In this document: piece by piece, positions 12,913 through 19,188 of the stretch | How positions within the stretch are numbered: the first letter of the stretch is position 1 | Layout: the number at the start of each line of letters is the position of its first letter | Source: Bifidobacterium amazonense | GTDB lineage: Bacteria > Actinomycetota > Actinomycetes > Actinomycetales > Bifidobacteriaceae | DNA length: 38,740 bases | Direction: 5' to 3' | Assembly: GCF_018555435.2 (NCBI RefSeq) | Contig: NZ_JAFEJT020000027.1 | Span: forward strand, 1-38,740 | Made by a program: the position numbers and the translations under genes | The notes under the pieces: generated by a model | What the model was told of the DNA's origin: nothing | The model's database searches: none | Seen by the model: the letters and a program-made list of their open reading frames with translations, nothing else

Positions 12913-13526
12913 TGTGCGACCTTTCCGGTGAGGCGTTGGCGGTATTCGGTGATGTCCCTGTCGAGGCAGTACGTGGTCCGGTGTTGGGATTGCTCGCGGT
13001 CCTTGTAGGGGTCGAGGCCGTCGGCCATGTCCCGCAGGCGGAAGGACGACAGGTCGAGCTTCCTGTGGCTCAGTCCCTCGGTGATGCTGCCGTCGACGTG
13101 TTTGGACAGGTGGGTGTCGAGCTGTTTGAGGTCGAAGTCCACGTTGGTGCCGGCCGGGTGGAGGATGTACCGGTCGGTCAAATCGTTGATGAACTCGCGC
13201 AGGTTCCACGCGGTGTGCTTGTAGTCGTAGCCCTCTTGGGGTGCTTCCGCGCTTTCGAGCATGAGGCCGTTGGCGATGTGCATGCCGTAGGCGTTCAACA
13301 GCTCGGGGTGGATGGCCCAGTTGCGCACGCTGTCCGGGTGGACGATCAGATGCAGCGAATCTCCCCTAGTGTCGGCGCGCATGTCGGTCAACTGCATGCC
13401 GATCTCCAAGAGCTCGCAGTTGTACGGGTCGAGGCCCGTGGTCTCGGTGTCGAGCCACAGCAGCATATGCCGTTTCGCCGGCGGCTGGGGCGGGTCTAGG
13501 AGCGTGTTGTCGATGTTGTCGGTCAT
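12909..13526 (-). CDS. DnaQ-like 3'-5' exonuclease (DEDDh, oligoribonuclease-like)
   Basis: The 205-residue protein has Exo I WLDTETTGLD (D26, E28), Exo II AGTNVDFDL (D130) and Exo III HRTTYCLDRDI (H182, D189). The Exo III block resembles the HRALDDI of oligoribonucleases but carries two extra residues between His and Asp. It should remove nucleotides from 3' ends of DNA or short RNA. In a phage operon with SSB and a replication initiator, a role in DNA processing or nucleotide recycling is likely. It lies between two coupled genes. Confidence 0.8.
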   Translation of the reverse strand: MTDNIDNTLLDPPQPPAKRHMLLWLDTETTGLDPYNCELLEIGMQLTDMRADTRGDSLHLIVHPDSVRNWAIHPELLNAYGMHIANGLMLESAEAPQEGYDYKHTAWNLREFINDLTDRYILHPAGTNVDFDLKQLDTHLSKHVDGSITEGLSHRKLDLSSFRLRDMADGLDPYKDREQSQHRTTYCLDRDITEYRQRLTGKVAQ

Positions 13527-13924
13527 TTCGTTGGTCCTTCCTTGAGGGGGGTGGGTGGTTTGCAGGGGGTGGCCTGTCCGTCGGTGGACAGCAGTTGCCA
13601 GCCGTAGCGCTGGTTGAATATGGGCACTTCGCTGGGCTTGTGGTCGTCGTAGCTGCGGATGAGGTAGCCGAGCTTCACGGCCTCGTTCGGGTGCTGGTGT
13701 ATCCAGCCGTGGCAGCCGGTCGAGTTGTCCATGCCGCACACGCTGATGAGGTTGCTGGGCTCGTGCAGCTCGTCCTCGCCGCTGCCCTGCGATCTGCGGA
13801 GCCGGTGGTGGATGCTCATGCCGGGCCATTGGCCGGGCCGCAGGTAGGTCTCGCACACCACGCAACGGTGTTGGTCACGGCCGAGCACAATCTGGCGGGT
13901 TTCCTTCGATGGATTCGCGGCCAT
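13523..13924 (-). CDS. HNH endonuclease, early-region copy
   Basis: The 133-residue protein has a first Cys pair CVVC (near 20), the core MSIHHRLRRSQGSGEDELHE with the double His, and the return NLISVCGMDNSTGCHGWIH with Cys/His ligands. This is a complete bba-metal HNH fold with a zinc site. It lies in the replication region, far from the packaging HNH gene, so it may be a homing-type or host-attack nuclease. The ATG at 13924 follows DUF6273 by 2 nt. Confidence 0.8.
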   Translation of the reverse strand: MAANPSKETRQIVLGRDQHRCVVCETYLRPGQWPGMSIHHRLRRSQGSGEDELHEPSNLISVCGMDNSTGCHGWIHQHPNEAVKLGYLIRSYDDHKPSEVPIFNQRYGWQLLSTDGQATPCKPPTPLKEGPTK

Positions 13925-13926
13925 GC

Positions 13927-14601
13927 TCAGGCGCTTTCCCTTGGAAGGTTGAAGCACGGCAGCACGCCGCCCGTTGCGCCGCCGGCGCTCCGATAGTCCA
14001 CGGCGCCGTCCGGGGTGATGATGGGCACATGGTTCGGGCTTACGGAGTTGGCCGAGCGTGTCCACCACCAGCGCGGTTCCCCATTGGTGTCCCTGATTCG
14101 ACGGGACGTCTTGGTGTCGAACAGACGGGCCTCCCCGGTGGCGAGTTCCTTGTTGCTGAAGATCGCGCTGCCGAACACCTCGGCCTCGGTGGGCAGCCAG
14201 ACGAGGTCTTCGACGCCGTCATGCTTGGTGGGCACGATGTCGCGTTTGAGCTCGTCGGGCATGCTCTCCAGCCAGAACTCGTGGTTGAGCCAATGGCGCA
14301 GGCTTGAGGTCTTCCACTCGTTGGAGTCCCCGAGCTTGTCGAACGGCTTGCATTGGGGCAATGCCGCGGTGGGGACGCAGGTGACGACGGGCCCGTGGGG
14401 GATGAACCGGTATTCGATGTCGTGGCCGCCGATCGCGAACACGGCGCCGTCGGGCATGGGCTTGTACGTGGGCTCGATGTCCGGCGTCTGGACGTCTTCG
14501 GGTTCGGTGTCGCGGGTTTCCTCGGGGTAGTAGCCGGCGGGCGTGATGGTGATGTTGATCTGGGCGCCGAGCAGCAGGCTGTCGCGGATGAGGTTCTGCA
14601 T
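13927..14601 (-). CDS. DUF6273-domain protein
   Basis: The 224-residue protein contains the DUF6273 signature: SNEWKTSSLRHWLNHEFWL near residue 95, then DLVWLPTEAEVFGSAIF, PRWWWTRSA, and VLPCFNLPRE at the C terminus. The fold is related to formylglycine-generating/lectin-like domains and is common in bifidobacterial and other gut prophages. The biochemical role is unknown. The N terminus MQNLIRDSLLLGAQINITIT is short and not a signal peptide, so it probably stays in the cytoplasm. Confidence 0.75.
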   Translation of the reverse strand: MQNLIRDSLLLGAQINITITPAGYYPEETRDTEPEDVQTPDIEPTYKPMPDGAVFAIGGHDIEYRFIPHGPVVTCVPTAALPQCKPFDKLGDSNEWKTSSLRHWLNHEFWLESMPDELKRDIVPTKHDGVEDLVWLPTEAEVFGSAIFSNKELATGEARLFDTKTSRRIRDTNGEPRWWWTRSANSVSPNHVPIITPDGAVDYRSAGGATGGVLPCFNLPRESA

Positions 14602-14660
14602 GATGGTCCTTTCTTAGAGTTTGCTGATGAGGTAGGTGACGATGGGCATGCCGAGGGTGG

Positions 14661-15647
14661 CTATGAGACCGCAGGCGAGGTAGTACGCCGGGCCCGGATG
14701 TTGATCTCGTCGACGATGCTGCGGGCGACTTCCTTGGGCTCGTGGCCGGTCTTGACCTCGGCCCAGAAGGCTTGTTCGCGGCTTGCGGTGAACGCCCCGT
14801 TGGGGACGTGGTCCTCGATGTGTTCTTTGAGCCATTGGCGTGTGATGCCTCCCCATTCGTAGGTTCTTGGCTTGTCGGGCTGCCAGCGCCTCCAGTGGCC
14901 TTCCTGAAGCCATTCCGTGAGGGGTGGCACGTCCTTGCGGAGCACGTCGCCGTTGTCGACGGCCCGCCCGTAGCGGATGACGGCCCCGTAGAGGGTCTGG
15001 GGGTCGCAGTCCTCCAAGGCGATCGTGAGGGCGTGGTCCACGTCGGTCCTGCGGCCGATGCGGCCGGGGTAGGCGTCGCGGACGATCTGGCCGGTCCGGG
15101 TATCCACCCGGTGTTCGGCCTCGGCGAGGTCGTAGGTTGCTTGCGGGGGGTCAGGGGGATTATCGGTATCGGATAGGCTAGGTACCGGTTGCTTCGATTT
15201 GCTTCCCGTTTGCTCAAGCAACCTTGAAGCATTTGCTTGCGTTTTGCTTGAAGCATTTGCTTCGGTTTTGCTTCGTCTCGACTGTCCCGAGGCTCTGCCG
15301 CCGGCACGGCCCGCGGCGGCTCTCTTGGCGGACAGTTCGCGGCTGCCGGCGAACTTGCCGAACGGCTGGGATTCGACTATCCGGTACCTGTCGCCCAGAT
15401 CGCACCACATGCCCGCCTCGACGAGCTCCACGGTGATGGCTTGGAGCTTGCGGGGGGTGGGGGGCTTCTTCGCGATGCGGGTGACGAGCTCGACGCGCTT
15501 CAGGGTGAAGCTGGGGTCGAAGTTCTCGTCGTAGATGTGCTTGCCCACGTAGGAGCACATGAGGATATGCACGCCCAGCGCCTCGGCGCTGACCTGCTCC
15601 ATGTTCTGCGAGTCATAGAGGGCGTCGTCGACCATCCACCATGTCAT
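14661..15647 (-). CDS. Phage replication initiation protein with internal origin
   Basis: The 328-residue protein begins MTWWMVDDALYDSQNMEQVS and has a DnaD/replisome-organiser-like winged-helix N terminus (residues 1-100, with ALGVHILMCSYVGKHI). The basic linker (AAAGRAGGRASGQSRRSK) is followed by a repeated EANASSKTQANAS stretch. The C-terminal domain (DVDHALTIALEDCDPQTLYG, GGITRQWLKEHIEDHVPNG) may recruit the helicase. The linker DNA consists of 24-bp iterons (15,224-15,273), so the origin probably lies inside its own initiator gene, as in lambda O. It is the central gene of the replication block, next to SSB. Confidence 0.75.
   Translation of the reverse strand: MTWWMVDDALYDSQNMEQVSAEALGVHILMCSYVGKHIYDENFDPSFTLKRVELVTRIAKKPPTPRKLQAITVELVEAGMWCDLGDRYRIVESQPFGKFAGSRELSAKRAAAGRAGGRASGQSRRSKTEANASSKTQANASRLLEQTGSKSKQPVPSLSDTDNPPDPPQATYDLAEAEHRVDTRTGQIVRDAYPGRIGRRTDVDHALTIALEDCDPQTLYGAVIRYGRAVDNGDVLRKDVPPLTEWLQEGHWRRWQPDKPRTYEWGGITRQWLKEHIEDHVPNGAFTASREQAFWAEVKTGHEPKEVARSIVDEINIRARRTTSPAVS
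15191..15275. repeat. Iteron cluster, probable phage replication origin
   Basis: Two tandem copies of a 24-bp unit (starting TTGAAGCATTTGCTT, at 15,224 and 15,248) are flanked by partial copies carrying the heptamer TTTGCTT (from 15,198). The tract is locally AT-rich within a GC-rich genome. It lies inside the initiator gene and encodes its Ala/Ser/Lys linker. Iterons in the initiator coding region are the hallmark of lambda-type phage origins. Confidence 0.6.
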
Positions 15648-15650
15648 CTG

Positions 15651-16049
15651 TCAGTCCTCCGTGATCTCGCCGGTGTCCGGGTCCACGTCCTCGGTGGTCG
15701 CGAGGCCCCGGAGGGGGTCTTCGAGCGACCGGCGGATGTCGTGGACGCCGATGCGCTTGCGTGCCTCGATGGGGTAGGTCATGAGGTCGTCCACGGCGCT
15801 GGCGGCGTCGATGATGGCCTGCATGATCTCGTCGGCGTCGTAGAGCGCTTCGGTGACGGGGTCGATGTTCTTGTATTTGCGGACGTAGGCCTCTCGGGTC
15901 TCCAAGGGGAGCATTTTGGCGACCGCGATGCGGAACGCGCCGGCGTCGCTCTTGGCCTTGGCGGCCTTCGCTGCGAGGGGCAGCAGCATGAGCGGGGTGA
16001 TCTCGTCGGGGATGAGCGCGTCCTGCACGCCCTCGGCTGTCTTCTTCAT
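15651..16049 (-). CDS. Helical phage protein of the replication block
   Basis: The 132-residue product begins MKKTAEGVQDALIPDEITPL and is alpha-helical and Ala-rich in the middle (AAKAAKAKSDAGAFRIAVAK), with an acidic C terminus (EDVDPDTGEITED). No family is recognised. It lies between SSB and the replication initiator and ends 3 nt before the initiator start, so a role in replication or recombination is plausible. Confidence 0.6.
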   Translation of the reverse strand: MKKTAEGVQDALIPDEITPLMLLPLAAKAAKAKSDAGAFRIAVAKMLPLETREAYVRKYKNIDPVTEALYDADEIMQAIIDAASAVDDLMTYPIEARKRIGVHDIRRSLEDPLRGLATTEDVDPDTGEITED

Positions 16050-16058
16050 TGGGGTTCC

Positions 16059-16523
16059 TTAGATGTTGTTGGACCACGGGTCCTGCCCAGTGTCCTGCTG
16101 CTGTCCGTAGGCTTGTCCGCCCTGATAGGCGGGCTGGCCGCCTTGGAAGCCTTGGCCCTGCTGCTGGCGCTGGACCGTGGCGGTCGCGAAGCGCAGGCTG
16201 GGGCCGATCTCGTCGAGGACGAGCTGGACGCCGTAGTGCTTCTGGCCCTGTTGGTCGGTGTAGTTGTTCGGCTTGAGCTGGCCGGACGCGATGACGCGCA
16301 TGCCTTTGGCGAGGGTCTGGGCGCAGTGCTGGGCGAGGTCGCGCCATGCGGCGCAGCGCATGAACAGGGCTGGCCCGTCCTCGTACTGGCCGGACTGGCG
16401 GTTGTAGACGCGGGGGGTCGAGGCGACGGTGAACGAGCAGACGGTGCCGCCGCCTTGGGTGTTCCTGAGTTCGGGGTCGGCGGTGAGGTTGCCGATGATG
16501 GTGAGCGTGGTTTCGCCGGCCAT
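16059..16523 (-). CDS. ssb: Single-stranded DNA-binding protein
   Basis: The 154-residue protein has an OB-fold in residues 1-110: TLTIIGNLTADPELRNTQGG, FTVASTPRVYNRQSGQYEDG, and FMRCAAWRDLAQHCAQTLAK. A Gln/Gly-rich linker follows. The C-terminal tip is DPWSNNI instead of the usual acidic DDDIPF, so interaction with host partners may be altered. The ATG overlaps the preceding stop as TAATG. It protects single strands during phage replication. Confidence 0.9.
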   Translation of the reverse strand: MAGETTLTIIGNLTADPELRNTQGGGTVCSFTVASTPRVYNRQSGQYEDGPALFMRCAAWRDLAQHCAQTLAKGMRVIASGQLKPNNYTDQQGQKHYGVQLVLDEIGPSLRFATATVQRQQQGQGFQGGQPAYQGGQAYGQQQDTGQDPWSNNI

Positions 16524-16924
16524 TAGTCCTCCAGTTCGTCGATCGCGTGGACGAGGCGGGTGATGATGTTCTTGCCGTTGACGGCGATGCCGTGGATGTC
16601 GGCCCATTTGTGGGCGAGGGCGTCGGTCTCGATGTGGGCGAGGTTTTCGTGGGCCATGAGCGCGAGGGCGCGCAGGTGCTCGGTGAAGTCCTCGGGGTCG
16701 GCGGTGACGGGGTCCTCGTCGTCTTCCTCGTCGTCGTTCATGGCGTCGGCCGCGATCTTGGCGATGGTGGCGGGGTCGTACTCGAAGACGACGGCCTTGG
16801 CGGGGTCGGTGAGGGCGAGTCCGGCGTTTTCGAGGGCCTTGGCGAGGGTCGCCTTGAGGCTGTCGAGATAGAGGGCATCGTCGTTGGCGGCGAGCTCGTT
16901 GGCGAGCTTGGTGAGGTTATCCAT
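16523..16924 (-). CDS. Acidic phage protein upstream of SSB
   Basis: The 133-residue protein begins MDNLTKLANELAANDDALYL and has a strongly acidic middle (NDDEEDDEDPVTADPEDFTE) flanked by two helical parts. The C-terminal half (EHLRALALMAHENLAHIETD, then VNGKNIITRLVHAIDELED) is amphipathic. No family is recognised. Acidic early proteins of this size can be DNA mimics that block nucleases, but nothing here proves that. It is coupled to the SSB gene. Confidence 0.6.
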   Translation of the reverse strand: MDNLTKLANELAANDDALYLDSLKATLAKALENAGLALTDPAKAVVFEYDPATIAKIAADAMNDDEEDDEDPVTADPEDFTEHLRALALMAHENLAHIETDALAHKWADIHGIAVNGKNIITRLVHAIDELED

Positions 16925-17141
16925 TGCGGTATTCCTTTCTGAGTTCCTTTTTGCTCACGTATTCGCACTCGGCGCCTATCCATCCCTTGCGGCGGTCTAT
17001 CTCGATCTCGCCGGGTTTGGGCGGGATGATGAGGTAGGGCCATGCGGGGTCGGCGTTGGCGAGGTTGATGGTCTCGTAGAGCGAGGCCATGAGGTCGCCG
17101 GGCTGCATGGTCAGGCCCTCGGGGGTGAGGGGCCATGTCAT
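16917..17141 (-). CDS. Small phage protein of unknown function
   Basis: The 74-residue protein begins MTWPLTPEGLTMQPGDLMAS and has a helix (ASLYETINLANADP), a strand (WPYLIIPPKPGEIEI) and a basic C terminus (SKKELRKEYRNG). The chosen ATG at 17,141 has a weak ribosome site. A TTG 21 nt earlier, with AAAGAGAA upstream, is the main alternative and would add seven residues. It overlaps the acidic protein start by 8 nt. No known family. Confidence 0.5.
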   Translation of the reverse strand: MTWPLTPEGLTMQPGDLMASLYETINLANADPAWPYLIIPPKPGEIEIDRRKGWIGAECEYVSKKELRKEYRNG

Positions 17142-17185
17142 GAGCGTGCGCTTGGTGTGCAATGGGGTTCTCTTTTCGGTTTGCG

Positions 17186-17268
17186 TGGACGGGCCCGGAG
17201 TCGAACCGGGTGCCGGTCGTTTGAGGTGAGTACACAAGGCCTCGTGGCCGGCGGCTTGCCGTGCGTCC
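17186..17268 (-). tRNA. Degenerate tRNA-like gene
   Basis: The 3' half is convincing: T arm CCCGG-TTCGACT-CCGGG followed by the acceptor strand CCCGTCC and discriminator A. The 5' half offers only GGACG to pair with CGTCC, and no clean D arm or anticodon stem forms. The segment GGCCTTGTGTACTCACC could contain the anticodon (UGU or GUG). It is either a tRNA with a divergent fold or a decayed copy. It lies in the early region between two small genes. Confidence 0.4.
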
Positions 17269-17326
17269 CGCCCTTGGGCCCGTGCCGGTAGGAGATGGAC
17301 CGGCGCGGGGTTGGTGGATGGTGGTG

Positions 17327-17581
17327 TTATCGACTGGCCTTGTCGCCTCCGGCGGCCCCCGCAATGTGTGTTGTGGAAGGAAGTTGGGCCGGGGGAAGTT
17401 CTGTGTGGTCGATCATGGTCATGATCGCGAGGGGGATGAGGATGAAGGCGGTGAGGGCGGCGATGCCGTTGCCGATGGGGTGGGCGCATGCCATGTGGGT
17501 GAACAGCCACCACCAGCAGACGGCTTCGGTGACGGTGAGGGTGATGGCGGTGAGGTAGGGCCAGCGGGTGAGGGGGTTCAT
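17327..17581 (-). CDS. Small two-pass membrane protein
   Basis: The 84-residue protein begins MNPLTRWPYLTAITLTVTEA. Two hydrophobic segments follow: LTAITLTVTEAVCWWWLFTH and GIAALTAFILIPLAIMTMID. A short connection links them, and the tail is soluble (HTELPPAQLPSTTHIAGAAG). GAAGGA precedes the ATG. It belongs to the early operon. Small early membrane proteins of temperate phages may affect superinfection, but no family is recognised. Confidence 0.6.
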   Translation of the reverse strand: MNPLTRWPYLTAITLTVTEAVCWWWLFTHMACAHPIGNGIAALTAFILIPLAIMTMIDHTELPPAQLPSTTHIAGAAGGDKASR

Positions 17582-17604
17582 GGCGTGTCCTTCAAGAGGG
17601 TGGG

Positions 17605-17672
17605 TCCTTTCCCCGTGGCCGTAGGCTTGATGGTGCCAACCAAAACAAGAACCGCAGCACGCGGGGAAAGGA
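17605..17672. promoter_or_regulatory. Inverted repeat that could mask a ribosome binding site
   Basis: A 10-bp perfect repeat, TCCTTTCCCC (17,605-17,614) and GGGGAAAGGA (17,663-17,672), extended by GTG/CAC, surrounds a 48-nt loop. On the plus strand the second arm is the ribosome binding site of the 80-residue gene at 17,682, so folding would hide it. On the minus strand it lies in the leader of the membrane-protein gene. Confidence 0.5.
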
Positions 17673-17681
17673 AGTATTCAA

Positions 17682-17924
17682 ATGGTCAAGAGACTTCAGG
17701 TGCAGTCTGGAAACGCTCAGTTGTTTTTCGACTTGGACGAGTCCGAGAACGCCGATGACGTACTGACGCGCATCAACGTCGCTTTGCAGAACGGAAAGGC
17801 GGTGTCGTTCAGGGCTTCGACCAATGGGCTTGAATCGGTGAGGGATATTCGCTTCAATCCGGCTCAGGCTCTGTGGTGGACGGTGTCCGACTATCAGCCC
17901 GAAGAGCCTGAGGTTTGGCGTTAG
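17682..17924 (+). CDS. Lone plus-strand phage gene, unknown function
   Basis: The 80-residue product begins MVKRLQVQSGNAQLFFDLDE and has strand-helix-strand order (RLQVQSGNAQLFFDLD, ADDVLTRINVALQNGK, AVSFRASTNG). It ends in the acidic EEPEVWR. The ribosome site GGGGAAAGGAAG precedes the ATG and is partly in an inverted repeat. It is the only plus-strand gene among about 40 minus-strand phage genes apart from the repressor. Its last 71 nt overlap the tail of the minus-strand gene at 17,854, so the two transcripts would be antisense. No promoter is obvious. Confidence 0.55.
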   Translation: MVKRLQVQSGNAQLFFDLDESENADDVLTRINVALQNGKAVSFRASTNGLESVRDIRFNPAQALWWTVSDYQPEEPEVWR

Positions 17925-18123
17925 CTTTGTTGCTTGACGCCTTGATTTGTTGATCGAGCTGCGTGACAAGTCCGTCGCGCAGCTCTTTCATGGTGACGGC
18001 GGGTAGGTCTCGGGCGATGATGAGGATGGCGATGTCGCCGCCGGCTCGGTCGTGGCAGCGAAGAATGTTGCAGCCGGAGCCGAGGCCGTTGCTGGGAAGT
18101 TCGAGAGTGATGCTGTTGCTCAT
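17854..18123 (-). CDS. Small early phage protein
   Basis: The 89-residue protein begins MSNSITLELPSNGLGSGCNI. The core (CHDRAGGDIAILIIARDLPA, then VTMKELRDGLVTQLDQQIKA) is strand-helix. The tail is Lys/Ala then Pro/Glu rich and disordered. The ATG overlaps the preceding membrane-protein stop as ATGA. Its last codons are antisense to the plus-strand gene at 17,682. No known family. Confidence 0.55.
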   Translation of the reverse strand: MSNSITLELPSNGLGSGCNILRCHDRAGGDIAILIIARDLPAVTMKELRDGLVTQLDQQIKASSNKANAKPQALRADSRTPSTTEPEPD

Positions 18124-18344
18124 AGTGTGTCCTCTAGGTGTTGGCCGAGTTGGCTGTCGATGGTTTCGGTCCGTCTTCGGATGGTGTCGTGGCGTTCGTC
18201 GTGCCAGATGATGAGGTTGGTGATGCCCCATGCGAGGAATATGACGCCGCAGAGTCCTTGGTAGAAGTTGGGGCGGGTGATGCCGGCGATGAGGTCTGCG
18301 ATGCCGGTGGCGAGTTGGATGATGCCGCAGATTAGGAAGATCAT
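18120..18344 (-). CDS. Small membrane protein next to the early regulator
   Basis: The 74-residue protein has two membrane spans: MIFLICGIIQLATGIADLIA and FYQGLCGVIFLAWGITNLII. The C terminus is charged and helical (WHDERHDTIRRRTETIDSQL). It is coupled by ATGA overlaps to both the Cro-like gene and the downstream gene. Small membrane proteins directly behind the switch are frequent in temperate phages and may be exclusion proteins; that is inference. Confidence 0.6.
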   Translation of the reverse strand: MIFLICGIIQLATGIADLIAGITRPNFYQGLCGVIFLAWGITNLIIWHDERHDTIRRRTETIDSQLGQHLEDTL

Positions 18345-18604
18345 TTGGGTGCCTCGTTGGGGTTCCACGGGTCGGGCCAGTAGTTGGGGATGCGTCCGGT
18401 GAGGTAGTCGATGCTGACTTCGAACACATCGGCGATGGCGGAGATGTTCTTGAGGGTGAAGGGCCTGTTGCCCTTGATCTTGTTAGACAAAGCCTGTCGG
18501 GTAATCCCAATCTCGTCGGCGAGCGCCGACTGAGTTGTCCCGCGCTCGCTGATTAGCTTCAGGATTCGAGAAGCTGTCTCTTCGTTCTGTCTTTGTAACC
18601 GCAT
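18341..18604 (-). CDS. Cro-like HTH regulator, first gene of the lytic operon
   Basis: The 87-residue protein is a complete XRE/Cro-CI HTH domain: ILKLISERGTTQSALADEIG, then ITRQALSNKIKGNRPFTLKN as recognition helix and cap, and ISAIADVFEVSIDYLTGRIP as the terminal helices. It reads away from the CI-like gene and leads the whole minus-strand operon, so it is the natural Cro counterpart. The TATATG box ends 7 nt before the ATG, so the mRNA is probably leaderless. The operator sites lie in the 84-bp intergenic region. Confidence 0.8.
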   Translation of the reverse strand: MRLQRQNEETASRILKLISERGTTQSALADEIGITRQALSNKIKGNRPFTLKNISAIADVFEVSIDYLTGRIPNYWPDPWNPNEAPK

Positions 18605-18688
18605 GTGATTACATATAGACCATGTTGGTTACGTTTGTAAAGTACACGGCGTGTTGACCGTGTAATCAGATTTGGCTACAATGAAGTC
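18605..18688. promoter_or_regulatory. Divergent switch promoters with operator repeats
   Basis: The rightward promoter has TTGACC (18,654-18,659), a 17-nt spacer and TACAAT (18,677-18,682); the -10 box ends 6 nt before the repressor ATG. The leftward promoter has TTTACA (minus, 18,641-18,636), an 18-nt spacer and TATATG (18,617-18,612), ending 7 nt before the other ATG. Perfect inverted 8-mers TGATTACA (18,606-18,613) and TGTAATCA (18,661-18,668) sit in the two promoters, and TTACGTTTGTAA (18,629-18,640) lies between them. Confidence 0.75.
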
Positions 18689-19048
18689 ATGACCGAAACA
18701 ATGACAGCGCCAGCGGCGACAGCGACGGACTACCAGTCTGTCGCGCTGGACAATATCCGCATGATGCTCGCGGTCCGCGGGCTAAAACAAAGCGATCTTG
18801 CAGCCTATATGGGCAAGCACCGCCAGAATCTCAACCGAATGATCAATACCGGCGCTACTTGGTCATTCAACGACATGTGCCGCGCGGCGCAGTTCTTCGG
18901 CGTCGGCGTTGACACGCTAATGCGCTCCGATCTCAGTCAGTCGGAGCTTAGAGGAAATGGAGGTCTGCCCGTCGTCGCCGTTGACGACTCTCGCAGACGG
19001 TGGGGCATGGAAAACACGCGACCCTCTGAGCTGGGACTGGCGGCCTGA
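18689..19048 (+). CDS. CI-like prophage repressor (HTH), adjacent to attR
   Basis: The 119-residue protein has a divergent HTH in residues 18-75: DNIRMMLAVRGLKQSDLAAY, MGKHRQNLNRMINTGATWSF and NDMCRAAQFFGVGVDTLMRS. The rest is a short tail ending SELGLAA. It is transcribed away from the lytic operon from a good TTGACC-TACAAT promoter and is probably leaderless, like lambda cI from PRM. The stop lies 14 nt before the tRNA-Lys core. It lacks a peptidase domain, so induction would not be RecA-dependent autocleavage. The C-terminal LAA resembles an ssrA-type degron. Confidence 0.75.
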   Translation: MTETMTAPAATATDYQSVALDNIRMMLAVRGLKQSDLAAYMGKHRQNLNRMINTGATWSFNDMCRAAQFFGVGVDTLMRSDLSQSELRGNGGLPVVAVDDSRRRWGMENTRPSELGLAA

Positions 19049-19061
19049 CTACCGGCCCCCG

Positions 19062-19107
19062 TCTTTTAACCCAGAGGTCCATGGTTCAAATCCATGCCCC
19101 GCTACCA
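19062..19107 (+). other. attR: 3' half of tRNA-Lys (UUU)
   Basis: From the anticodon loop CTTTTAA onwards (19,063) the sequence is the 3' half of a tRNA: strand CCCAG, variable loop, T arm CATGG-TTCAAAT-CCATG, acceptor strand CCCCGCT, A, and encoded CCA (19,105-19,107). The 5' half is replaced by phage DNA, and CCGT before the loop does not pair with CCCAG. This is the usual footprint of integration into a tRNA gene. The intact tRNA-Lys should lie at attL, outside the window. Confidence 0.8.
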
Positions 19108-19113
19108 ATCGAA

Positions 19114-19145
19114 AGGCCGGGAATCGCAAGGTTCCCGGCCTTTTT
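19114..19145 (+). terminator. Terminator of the tRNA-Lys locus
   Basis: A 9-bp stem (GGCCGGGAA/TTCCCGGCC) with an 8-nt loop is followed by TTTTT. It begins 8 nt after the CCA end of the tRNA-Lys remnant and would have ended the tRNA transcript. It now also stops plus-strand transcription leaving the prophage repressor. Confidence 0.85.
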
Positions 19146-19188
19146 CGTCATCCATGGCCCACGGCACGGCATGACATGGCATCCGCGT

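Noticed and set aside
14614..14700. Short hydrophobic frame ending LGMPIVTYLISKL behind the replication gene
   Set aside because: No usable start codon precedes the hydrophobic part in frame; the only ATG leaves 11 residues.
18605..19107. Integrase expected between the repressor and the attachment site
   Set aside because: No tyrosine or serine recombinase frame is found here or elsewhere in the phage part of the window; it must lie at the left end, outside the window.
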